From: Massariosphaeria phaeospora
Lineage: Eukaryota; Ascomycota; Dothideomycetes; Pleosporales
Direction: 5' to 3'
DNA length: 64,000 bases
Assembly: GCA_011032825.1 (NCBI GenBank)
Contig: JAADJZ010000010.1
Location: forward strand, 1,240,001 to 1,304,000
Shown here: positions 36,455 through 47,118 of the stretch, in pieces
How positions within the stretch are numbered: position 1 is the first letter of the stretch
Layout: each line of letters begins with the position of its first letter
Notes under the pieces: generated by a model
The model's database searches: none
What the model was told of the DNA's origin: nothing
The model's input: the letters and a program-made list of their open reading frames with translations, nothing else
Position numbers and translations under genes: made by a program

Positions 36455-37692
36455 CTCTAAGCAACGTGCTTAAGTTTAAGTTCTAGTCTAAGCTAGTACG
36501 TAAATTTATTACTAAATTACTAATTGCAGCTTAAACAAGTCTTGCGCAGTTTATTAAAAGCGCAAAAATAATAATACATAGAAGCGCGCTAATAGAAAGC
36601 TAACTTACAAAGCTTAAAAAGCAATTAGCAATAATAACTAAGTAGAAGTTGCGTAAAAGAAAGCGAATTTAGATAAGTAACGTACTTTACTAGCGAGTTG
36701 CTTACACGCTTAAGTTACTTACTTTTGCTAAGCTTCTACAAAAACTACTTTGTTTTAGCGCAAAACAGCTTACTTTAGTTTTGTATAAAACAATGCAACC
36801 TAAGATATTATTTAAAGTTTACTTTTACTACTTGCTTACACGTTTGCGCGTTATACCTAGTTTAATTGCACTACTTGCAGCGCTTTTAAGTTAGCTTACT
36901 TCCTTTAGCGCGCACTTGCTTCTTTAGCTTTTTTTTATTACTACGCGTTTTAAACTCTTTTAGAGCAGTTAGACAAGCTTTATTTTCAACTATCAAAGTT
37001 TTTTTTTAACTAAATTTGCTTTTTTTTATGCAATCTACGTTGCGTAGCAGTTTTATTTGCTACTCAAAGCTCTGCGATTTTTTTTTTTGCGCTAGCACTA
37101 GCTTATGCGCAATAATTGCTGCTTTTTTTAAAACTTTTTTAGAAGCTTTTACTATAGACGTTGGTAAGCTATTTATATACTTTTAAATTCTCGCTTTTAC
37201 AAGTATTAATTGCAACTCTAATTTAAAAATACTGCTTAAAGTTTGCAACTACTAAAGCTTGTTGTTAATAAGTAGTAGTAGTAATAGAGTACGCAAATAG
37301 ACGTTAAAAGCTGTTATAACTTATTCTAAGTTAAATAAAACCAATTTAGCGCTTTGAAACTCTTTTTGGATATTACTAAAAGTAATTGCTACATTATAGG
37401 CGCGTATAAAGTATAGCAAAAACTTAAGTTTTGTAATGTAAGTAATTTAGTTGCGTATAAAATTTTCAACTTAGCGCATGTACGCTATTTTCAAAAGCAA
37501 GAAATAGCTTACATTAAAGAGCTGCAAAAAGTGCAATAAGTGCAAAAGCATGCAAAAAGTAAAAAATTTATTTTTCTTGTAGTATTGCTAGAATGCAAGC
37601 AACTCGTAGCTGTTATAGCTATTAATAATAAGTAGCTAATAAGCGTCTACAACTTTTTTCTTTGTATACTAATTAAAGTGCTTTAACTACTA

Positions 37693-38219
37693 ACGTAAAC
37701 TACTAATAACTTAGCTAAACTAGTAACCTAGCTAAAAAACGCTAAAACTACGAATACTAACTTGCTTCTACTATGCTTACACCTACCAACGCGCAATTAC
37801 GTAAACTTAAAAGCAAACTTTTTTTTGCTTTTAAAGCTTTTAGAGCTAGTAAATTCTAAAGCCTTTGCGCAGCTGCATAGTTTTTTACTGTTAATTACTA
37901 TTAACTTGCTAAACGCAATAAAGAAATACTTTTTAGCTTAAAAACTACGTTTACTCTTCGTAAGCTTACAAGCACTAAAAAAAAACAATTGTCTAATACA
38001 TTCTTAACTTTAACGCGCAAGAATTCGCGTTTTTTTTATTTAAAGTAGCTAATATAGCTGATAAACTGCTAGGCAAGCGTAGTAGCAAGCTAGTAAGCAA
38101 AAACTAGCTTGCGCGCTTCGTAACGCGTTTATCTAAGCTCAAAATAGCTTTCAATTAAGTCAAAAATAAGCAGAAAATACTTTAAAAAAATCCAAAGATA
38201 ATTAGCGCGTAGTTTAAGC
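37693..38219 (+). mobile_element. Pogo/Fot1 fragment G3, 3' truncated
   Basis: Starts ACGTAAACTACTAATAAC after TA (37,691-37,692), with a doubled box close to ACTAGTAACCTAGCTAA. It continues into the N-terminal part of a transposase on the plus strand, similar to F near 27,400 and the reverse complement of G1. It stops at GCGCGTAGTTTAAGCT, where it joins the remainder of E4. The right terminal repeat is missing. Confidence 0.7.
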
Positions 38220-38221
38220 TA

Positions 38222-38637
38222 ACGTACTTTATAGGTTCGTCGAACACACAGGTTCGCCGAACACTTGTTTTTACTAAAGAAAATTAATAATCTAAGGCTT
38301 AATAACTTTAGATCTACTTAATAGAATTTTCTAAAAATTTAATATGTTATTTCTGTATACATTAACTTTTCAATTCTAATATTACTAAGCTCTACCTAGT
38401 CTAATTCTAGAAATACAAAAAATACGCTAAAATAATTTCTATAATTTAGGCTTTCTTTAATAGCTTTTTAAATACTAAGGCTAGAGCTTAGTAACCTTAG
38501 AATCTTAAAGTTTATATAGATGCAGCTTAGTAGTAAAATTTTTAGAGAATTCTATAAAGTAGATCTAGAGTTATTAAGCTTTAGAGTATTAATTTTCTTT
38601 AGTAAAAACAAGTATTCGGCGAACTTATAAAGTACGT
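38222..38637. mobile_element. Non-autonomous TIR element (MITE), 416 bp
   Basis: Flanked by TA (38,220-38,221 and 38,638-38,639). The ends begin ACGTACTTTATAGGTTCG and ACGTACTTTATAAGTTCG. The inverted arms run about 110-125 bp inward. The left arm has two AGGTTCGYCGAACAC boxes, the right arm only one. There is no coding capacity. The shared ACGTA start and TA duplication suggest mobilisation by a pogo-type transposase. The E3 sequence near 11,430 shows what the E4 side of the insertion site looked like. Confidence 0.8.
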
Positions 38638-38791
38638 TAACTTAGCCTAAATTGCGCTTTGCGCGCAAAGAATTAGCTATATTAGCTACAGCTACATGTA
38701 ATAAGCTAGAAGCTTAATAAAAAGCTTTAGTTGTAGAACTTTAGTAGCTATTAACGCTGTACGTAACAGCTTCGACGATACTCAAAAAAGC

Positions 38792-39291
38792 TATTACAAA
38801 CAGAGACGATACTAGGTATCGTAGACTAAGCAACGACGTAGAAAAGTTGTTAAAGCTTGCAGGCCTACAAGACGAGAGTACAGCAATGCGCAAAGCAGAA
38901 TTAAATTAGCAGTTACGTAACAGTAATTAGTGCGATTAGAGTTTTAGCAAACTAAGCACACTAAGCAGCGAGCGCTTAGCTAGCCTAAAGCGCTTAGCAA
39001 CTAAGCACACTAAGCGAACTAAGCAAAACGCTTTTAGCAAAAAATTATAGAACTATATAGATTAGTAGAATTTTCTTTACAGTTTAAATTCTTTGTAGTT
39101 AACTTTTCTAAGTACATTTTATACATAGATTAGATCTATAGGCAACAGATTGTTACTTTGTTATTCTATCTAGAATAGAATTAAAATTGTTTTTTTGTTG
39201 TTACTAAGCTTTTTGAACATAGAACAATTCCTTAGGCAGAACTTCTAAGTCTAATCAAAATTACCTTTAGTAAAAGAAACTCCTAATAACA
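38792..39291 (+). repeat. 5' LTR of B2
   Basis: 500 bp. Differences from the 3' LTR are nearly all C/T or G/A. Contains short CACTAAGC-type tandem repeats. Confidence 0.9.
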
Positions 39292-41400
39292 CGTTAACTA
39301 CTCTAAGTTTGGAACTAAGATAATATAGCAACTTTTACGAGCTTACGCACAACGAGCAGCAGCGTTACTGCACCTACAACGAACTTAGCAACTGTAATAG
39401 CAAAACAAGCCAACTAAATACAGCAGCAAGTAGAATAGATTTAAAAACTATTAGCAGCAGTTACGAAGCTTTAAGGTAGAATAAAAAAGAAGTTAGCAAA
39501 AGCACTCTCTCTAGAGAAATATAGCAAAGAAAAAAAGAACTTAAAACTTTTTTTTACTAACGTAGACTTTTACTGCTGCTATTATAGCAACAGCTTTTAC
39601 ACAAATTAAAACAAGATTCTAGTAGCTAAAATGCACATAAAAGACGACGCAGCAGAATAGTTTTAGCTATACGCCGAAGATTACGTTACGCACGCAGAAA
39701 ACGTAAAAAAAATAAAGCAAAACACAAAGCGCATTTTTAAAAATTAAAAATTGTTTAAGCAGAAACTGTATATAATCTACGGCAAAGTAAACAAAACACA
39801 GCAAGCAATAAACCAACTTAAACTACTTAGGCAAAAAAGCTCGGCCGGCGAGTACACAATTAAATTTAAAAAAATTTAAGCTAAGGTAGATAACGTAAGA
39901 GAACGCAGCTTATGCAAGTTTTACTACGCAAAGTTAAAAAAACACGTAAAAAATAAAATTAGTTAAAACAAAAGACTAGAAGAACTTAACGAGTTGATTA
40001 AAACTATAGTACAAATTAACAACTAACTATAGCAACAATAGCAAGAACGCAAGTTTACTATCAAACTATACATACGCCTAGTAGCAACGATTAAAAAAAC
40101 TTATTACTACGACTTAATAGATATTGATAGCGTTAAACAAATTTAAAACAACAAACTACTACAAAAGCAGTTTAACAAAAAGAACGCTACTTTAACAAAG
40201 CAAGACTCTAAAAACGAGCTGTCTAAAGAGAAACGCTAGAAGCGTTACAACAATAAAGTATGTTTTTAATGCAGCAAAAACAAATACTTTTGCAAAAACT
40301 GCTTAGAAATACTACAGAAAGTAGCAAGCGCGCAAGCTGCTACTATTGCTATAGTCTAACTACAACAAGTAGCTACACTATATCTAAAAATCTACAAAGA
40401 ACTAGACAGCAAGTAAGTTAAAGTTAAAAAACTAATAAAAAAAAAGTAGGTAGACTAAGAAGTTAAACTTGCTTACCTATAAGCAAGAGCAATTACTAAT
40501 TAGCTTTAAAACTACGAGTGCTAGATGTGCAGTAAAGTTACTTACATTGCCTAGTACTACGACTAAAAGTTTAAAAAACTGCAAATTGAGAAACTACAAG
40601 AATAGAAAGTTGCAAACGCAGCAATAGCACAACAAAAACTAACAAAAAAGAAAATAAAGTTTGCTAATTAGAACAATTACAGAAACCTACTTTAGCACTA
40701 GTGCAAAAAAAAGAACTGCATGTACTACGCAAACAATAAAATCCTTGCGCAACAATAGCTAAAATTACTATTACACGTTTTGCTCAAAGACAGCGAATGT
40801 ATAGTAACAGAATGTTACGTACATAACTACAACAATTAGTTTAAAAACTACAGCAAAAGCTGCGCATAGGCATAGTGCTACAACAAGAAATGTTAAATAC
40901 ACTAGTCTAGCAAGCATATTACAGAATAGTAGCTTTTAAGTTTAAAAAACAAGAACTACTTAGAATGCAACAATAAATTATGTACAAAAGACTATAATAC
41001 GTGCTAAGCAGCACGCTAGCTTTTTTGCACTTAAAAATGCGCGATCTATTAGCTATGAAGATACGCAACTAAATAGAATTTTAAAAATTAAAACTACAGC
41101 AAACACTTACAGCTATAGAAATGTTTTATTAACTAGTGCAATTACTACGAGCAGTAGGACATCTTAAAAAAACAAGTTTTAAAAGCTTTTTTAGCAAAAA
41201 ACTAGCGAGCTACTAGACTTACAATTAGAATAGTATAAGTGCTTTTAGCACAACTGTACAAAGCGTATAAAAAACGTAACTAAAACAAAATTACATAAAA
41301 GTAAAAGCGAAAGTTGCAGGCTAAGAGCTTATTGCACTACTTAATAGCAAAGCTGCCTAGACATTAGTCTCCTCCGAATAGGTAAAAAAGAACAAAATAC
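39292..41400 (+). pseudogene. Degenerate gag of B2 with knuckle and Cys-rich module
   Basis: Plus-strand remnant of a long Gag. A CCHC knuckle at 40,519-40,560 reads C-stop-MCSKVTYIA-stop-YY, with Trp, His, Arg and Cys positions each lost by one transition. Downstream, about 40,710-41,045, is an unusual run of cysteines (ECIVTEC, CYNKKC, ECNNKLC, NTC) that suggests a second metal-binding module. The same region exists in B1 (about 7,240-7,560) and inverted in B0. Stops interrupt every frame. Function of the Cys-rich part unknown. Confidence 0.65.
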
Positions 41401-41419
41401 TTTATTAAGTTAAGAATTG

Positions 41420-44400
41420 ACTAATACAAACAGTGTTAGCTAACGGACAACTACTAAAATATAAAAACAGTTTAATTAACTTAAAAACTTAAAAAGTTAA
41501 GTTGAAAGTTGCAAGCATTAAGCACTAACAGTGTATTAATATTATAAACTTTAAAAGTTCTAACATGTATATTAGGTACGACTAGCTACGAAAACACAAC
41601 TTTAACATTAATTAAAAAAACAAAACAATACGCAGTTGAAGGCTTAGAAAGAAAGTTGCTGTAATACAACAAAACAAATCAACAATTTAAAGCTTACTTA
41701 AGATTAAGAGAATTAGTTTAATTGCATTTTACAAGATCGCAAGAATCTGTAGAAAAAACTCTTAGCAAATAAGCGTTATATAGATACAACAAGTTGCGCT
41801 TTTAAAAAAAAGCAAACTACAATCTAACCTTTTTAAAGAATAAAAAAAAAAGTTTAAAAACCTCTCTACTAAATACTAAGCAGAGTTTGAAAGTTTTTTT
41901 AAAAAAAACAAAAAGCACAACTTAGCAAACTACTAAAAATAAAATTACAAAATTATCTTTAAGGAAGGAACAAAACTGCGACTAAAACTAATGTATCTTT
42001 TAACTTACAACTAGCAGAAAGAATTAAAAAAATACATTTAAAGGAATATTTAGCGAGAATACATACGACTAAGCAAAAGCTTAATAGCTTCGCTAATATT
42101 GTTTGTACTTAAGAAAAACAAGAAATTAAAACTGTGCGTAGATTTTTGACATCTTAACAACGTTACACAAAAAAACAAATACCTACTACTACTTATTTAA
42201 GAGCTTATAGATTAACTCTAAAAAGTAAAATAAATTACAAAACTTAACGTACAAAACGAATACTATCGCATTAAAATCACAAAAAAGCACGAATAGATAA
42301 TAGCTTTCAAGACTAGATATAAACTCTATGAGTACTAAGTTATGCCGTTTAGATTAACCAATGCCTTGGCTACGTTTTAGGCCTTAATTAACAAAGCACT
42401 ATACAAATACTTGGATATCTTTGTTACAGCGTACTTAGACAACGTATTGATATACTCTAAAAAAACGTTTGAAAAACATTAAGAACATGTTAAGAAAGTG
42501 CTACGAAAGATAAAGCAGTACTAGTTATTACTTTACCTAAAGAAATGTAAATTCCACGTTACAAAAACTAGCTATTTAAGATTTATTATTTTAAAAGAAA
42601 GTATGTTAATAGACTTAAAGAAGATCTAGACTGTACAAGAATAGCTAACTTTTAAAACAGTAAAAAACGTGCAGTTTTTCTTAAGATTTGCTAACTTCTA
42701 TTAAAAGTTTATTAAAAATTACTTTAAGACTACGACACTGCTCTTAGAAGTTACTAAAAAAAATAGAAAGTTTAAATAGATAGAAACACAGGAACAAGCG
42801 TTTTAAGAACTTAAAAAGAAGTTTATTACAGCACCGATGCTATAGATGCACGACCTAAAAAGAAAAACTTAAGTAAAAACTAATGCTTTAGATTACGCAT
42901 TAAGAGCGATACTTTTACAATAATGCAACGACAGGAAATAGAAACTAGTGTTCTACTATTCTAGAAAGTTCTTAGAAGCAGAACTCAACTACAACGTTTA
43001 CGACAAGAAGCTATTAGCAATAATAAACGCCTTTAAACAATAGAAAGCGCAGCTAAAAGAAGCAAGACATTAAGTACAAGTATACTCTAATTACTAGAAC
43101 TTTACTAGCTTTACTACAACTAAGAAATTAAATAGACAACAAGTTAGATAGGCTGAATTTATAGCAGATTACGACATTAAGATTTACTATCGCAAAGAAA
43201 CTAACAATAGAGCCGCAAACGCGCTTAGTTGAAGATTAGATTTTATAGAAACTAACAAACTAGTTACGCACGACCTAGTATTACAACGAAACTTAGACAA
43301 AACTCTTAAATACAACCAACCGCAATTAGCTAAGATAGCTAGAGTTACTAGCATTAAAGAAAAAATGCATTAAAAATAGAGCAAGAACGACTAGCAAAGA
43401 TAGATAGTTACAAATAACACTTAAGCTATACAGCTTATTTAGAAATTACATGCTTTACAAGCATATAGACACTTAGAAATTAACAAAATAGTTTAACAAA
43501 TTTTAAACGAGTACTTAATGCTTTATGTACAAAACACAGTTTAAAAAGCAATAGGCAACTATTTGAATTGTTTAAAAAACAAACTTAAAAGACACAAGCT
43601 TTACAAACTACTTTAACTGCTAAAACTACTCGCACGCTTATAGATTAGCGTTACAATAGACTTTATAGTAAAGCTTTTAAAATTGTTAAAACCTAGATTA
43701 GCACAGCTATGCAACTCGATCTTAGTAATCGTAGATTAATTAACTAAAGAATTACATTTTGTACTAACAGAAAAGTCAATTACAGCAGAAAAAATAGCTT
43801 ACGAAGTTACAAAGGCACTCGTAGCTAATTACAAATTGCTAGAACAGTTTATTACTAACAAAAACAAACTGTTTACATTAAAGTTTTAGAATACGTTTCT
43901 AGCCTAGTTAGAAGTTGCAAAGAAGCTATTAACTAGCTTCTACCCGCAAACAAACGGCTAGACAAAATAAACAAACTAAACACTAGAACAGTACCTACGA
44001 ATGTACACTAACAAGCTGCAAAACAACTAGGTTAAACTTCTACTAACAGCACAATTAGCATACAACAGCACGAGGTTCACGACAATAAAACACTCGCTAT
44101 ACTACGCAAATTATAGATATAAGCTAGTAGCTTATTAAAATCTAAAGAATATTAAAAGCATTTCGCTAGCAGCGGACAACAAGGCTTTTAAAATGCGAGA
44201 ATTACATAATAAATTAAGCAAACAAATCGCTTAGAAGAACCTTACGACAGCTAAGTTAGCAAATAAAAAAAAGCTTAAAAGACTAACTTTTAAAAAGGGA
44301 GATAGAGTTTTTCTCTTACAAAAAAATCTAAAAACTAAACGGCCATGCAACAAGTTAAACAACTTTCAAATAAAACTATTTAAAATCCTAAAGGTTAAAA

Positions 44401-45465
44401 GACTTGTATTATTTAAACTACAACTACTTGCAAGCATGCGCATACATCTAGTTTTTTACAAATTATTTCTTAAACTAGCACTACTAAACGCCGAAGTAGC
44501 AACTGATATCGAGCTCAAAAACAAAAAGTACGAAGTTGAGAAAGTTAAGAACCTACAGAAGTTCAGACGTTAGTAGAAATACTTAGTTAAATAGCAAGAA
44601 TAGCTAGAAAGCTAGAATACATAGGAACTAATACGAAATTTTACGAACTGCAAGGAACTAGTACGAAAGTATTACTAGCAAAATCTAGAAGCAAAGAATC
44701 CAAGTTCTCTAAAAAAGCAGAAAAGTTAAAAGAAAAAAAAGCGAGCAGAGAAAAGTTAGTTTGTAACTAGCCTAAGTTAGCTAAAAGCGTTTTGAATAGC
44801 GGTGGTATAGAACTATTAGTAGAAGTTGTACTCTTAGAATTAACAGCAGCGCTAGACTGCGCAGCTTCTAGTTTTTCTAGCTCTTTAATAGCAACCTACT
44901 TATTAGCAAAACGCTGATTTTTTTTTATTTTAGCAATAAAAAGCTCTACTTGAAGAGTAGCAGCACAAGACTTTGCTGCGAACACTAGCTAAGCAGCTTA
45001 GATCTGTGCAGATAACACTTGTTGCTTAGCTAGCAAAAGCTAATATTGCAAGTTGCAACGCTTTTGTTAAAAAGCTGCTTACTTTTTTTTTGTTAGAGCA
45101 AAACTGCAAGGCGCGCTAGACTAAAAGCATTTAGCACACTTATTTAACAAGAGATTAACTAGGCACTTTAGGTTCTCTTTAGAACAACAGCTGCAAAGAG
45201 CAAGCATCTTTAGACTAGTTTCACAAATACAAGCAACTTAATTGTAACAACAGTAAGTTAACTTAGAGCACGAATCTACAGAAAGCAAAGACTTAAGCAT
45301 AGTTAAACTTAAAAACTCAAAAGAATACAAAAGAAAGCTACGACACGACGAGAATTAAAGTTAACTTACTTTTATACGAAACAGCACTTTTGATGCAAAG
45401 CACAAAAAAATTAGCACAGCACAGTAAAACAGCTATTAAAACGATATTTTTAAAAAAAAAATTAA
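41420..45465 (+). pseudogene. Degenerate pol and chromodomain of B2
   Basis: RT begins near 42,110 (KKLKLCVDF...LNNVTQKN). The active site reads YLDN (YLDD expected) near 42,431-42,442. RNase H and the integrase core follow, with SFYPQTNG for a HPQTDG-type motif near 43,940. A chromodomain remnant at about 44,523-44,670 reads YEVEKVKNLQKF, then KYLVK and NFTNCKELV, with TAG stops at conserved Trp positions. A Ser/Lys-rich tail runs to the 3' LTR. The chromodomain supports assignment to the chromoviruses, which are known to favour heterochromatin. Confidence 0.85.
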
Positions 45466-45965
45466 TGTTACAAACAAAAACAATACTAGGTATTGTAAAC
45501 TAAGCAACGACGTAAAAAAGTTGTTAAAGCTTGCAAGCTTGCAAAACAAAAGTACAGCAATGCGCAAAGCAGAATTAAGTTAGTAGTTACGTAATAGTAA
45601 TTAGTGCGATTAGAGCCTTAGCAGACTAAGCATACTAAGCGGCAAGCGCTTAGCTAGCCTAAAGCGCTTAGCAACTAAGCACACTAAGCGAACTAAGCAG
45701 AACGCTTTTAGCAAAGAATTATAGAACTATATAAATTAGCAAGATTTTTTTTACAGTTTAGATTCTTTGTAGTTAACTTTTCTAAGTACATTTTATACAT
45801 AGATTAGATCTATAGGCAACAGATTGTTACTTTGTTATTCTATCTAGAATAGAATTAAAATTGTTTTTTTGTTGTTACCAAGCTTTCTGAACACAGAACA
45901 ATCCCTTAGGCGGAACCTTCGAGTTCGATCAAAATTACCTTCGGTAAGAGAAACCTCTGATAACA
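45466..45965 (+). repeat. 3' LTR of B2
   Basis: 500 bp, TGTTACAAAC ... GATAACA, followed by the AAAGC duplication. Confidence 0.9.
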
Positions 45966-46796
45966 AAAGCCTTGCTAGTTTCTAGTTAACGAAAGTTTTA
46001 CGGTATTAAGTTTTTACATAGCTTTCAAAAGCGCTTCGCAAGTGCTTTAGAAGCTAACTAACTATAAAGTATATAGAGCTTTTCTATTCGCGCTGTAAAT
46101 AAACTCTATTGAATTTATTATATTTTATATTAAAACTAGCTATCTTTGGCGATCTTCTTTTACTACAAGCTTAAAAGAAAATTCTTGCGCAACTAGCTTA
46201 ATTATATGCTCAACAACTACTTTTTTTTTAAGCTTAGTTAAATTTATTAAGTTTAGCTTACAATCTGCGCGTAAAGGTTGTTTAGCGCGTTAATTGCTTA
46301 GTGTTTTTTAAAAAACGTTATAGATAGCTGTAGCGCGTTGCAAAAAAAGTATTGCATTTTGTTTAAAAGCTTAAAAAGCATTTTGTATCTAACGTTTTTT
46401 AGAAAGCTCTATTTAGTATTGTTGTTAAAGTATTATGTACATAAGTAGAGTTTAGTAAAAGCTTAGCAAAAGTAGGCAACTCGAGTATGTAAGCAACTTG
46501 CTAGTAAAGTATGTTAGCACTTTAGAGTATAAAGAAGTAGTAGATTAAGTAGCTATAAGCGCGTCTTTGCTAGCTAATATACGCAAAAAAACACGTAGTA
46601 GTAGTGCTGCAAAAGAAGTGCAACTAACTCAACGCTGCTGTAGTACCTATAGAGAGACAAGGCATAACGCGCGAACATGCTAGGTAGATAGAGCTGAAGA
46701 TTCTAAATCTGCAGCTAGTACGACGTACGCAGGTTCGTTATTTGATAGCAACTAATCTGATGTTTTTCGAGATGAGTTGGTCGCGCCAAGCAAAAG

Positions 46797-46830
46797 TGTG
46801 CCGGGTGATGATATGTGCCGGGTGATGATG
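46797..46830. repeat. 17-bp tandem direct repeat
   Basis: TGTGCCGGGTGATGATA followed at once by TGTGCCGGGTGATGATG. Lies about 290 bp upstream of the first gene. Confidence 0.8.
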
Positions 46831-47041
46831 GAATACGTTAGTGCGTTACGAAGTGAAGTGTTTAAGGCTTCTCTTTCAGCCGCTTAGTTTCTACGGCTCG
46901 TAGGTCCGCTTCGTTGCAACTAACTACAGCGTCGCGTCCCAATCAGCGGCTCCTTCCAACACGCATCCAACAGCAACACTCCTCGCCTCACCCCGCCCCA
47001 ACTCATGTTAGGTATTTTCCTGAAATCGACTGGCTTGGCGG

Positions 47042-47047
47042 TATAAA
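47042..47047 (+). promoter_or_regulatory. TATA-like box of the secreted-protein gene
   Basis: TATAAA 72 bp upstream of the ATG at 47,119, in a GC-rich setting. Inferred from sequence and position only. Confidence 0.45.
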
Positions 47048-47118
47048 CACTCTTTGAATCCCACAACTATCAGTTCTCGCCTTCTCGCCGACATTTGCAT
47101 CGCCGCACCTACCAAACC

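Larger units (their letters stand above)
38792..45965 (+). mobile_element. Full-length Ty3/gypsy chromovirus B2, dead
   Basis: 7,174 bp flanked by AAAGC (38,787-38,791 and 45,966-45,970). The LTRs are each exactly 500 bp: 38,792-39,291 and 45,466-45,965. The first two bases of the 5' LTR are TA instead of TG, a G-to-A change; the 3' LTR keeps TG. Order: gag, knuckle and Cys-rich region, RT, RNase H, integrase, chromodomain, long 3' tail. It is less mutated than B1, and the nesting (inside an LTR that is inside E4) shows it is a late arrival. Confidence 0.92.
38697..46162 (+). repeat. Solo LTR of family D, split by B2
   Basis: Segments 38,697-38,791 and 45,971-46,162 total 287 bp and match the D 3' LTR (288 bp). 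It is flanked by the 5-bp duplication CTACA (38,692-38,696 and 46,163-46,167) inside E4, so it is a true insertion that later lost its internal region by LTR-LTR recombination. Confidence 0.82.
36680..46514 (-). mobile_element. Pogo/Fot1-type DNA transposon E4, host of the right-hand nest
   Basis: The left end starts ACGTACTTTACTAGCGAG after TA (36,678-36,679). The right end is its inverted repeat, ending 46,514 before TA (46,515-46,516). E-family transposase sequence (minus strand) runs 36,680-37,690, then 38,640-38,696, then 46,168-46,514. Between these lie G3, the MITE and the solo D LTR carrying B2. Relative to E3, about 450 bp of its own body is missing where G3 meets the E4 remainder. 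Its ends share the TAGCGAGTTGCTTAC box with element F although its body is of the E family. Confidence 0.82.
46517..47118. other. Border sequence between AT-rich block and genes
   Basis: AT-rich up to about 46,650, then mixed, then GC-rich from about 46,900. No gene. It contains a 17-bp direct repeat (46,797-46,830) and the upstream region of the secreted-protein gene. Confidence 0.6.

Noticed and set aside
1..46514. Possible mitochondrial or plasmid origin of the AT-rich half
   Set aside because: Nuclear transposons with RIP-like transitions, TA and 5-bp target duplications and chromodomain remnants account for it; no mitochondrial genes or rRNA seen.
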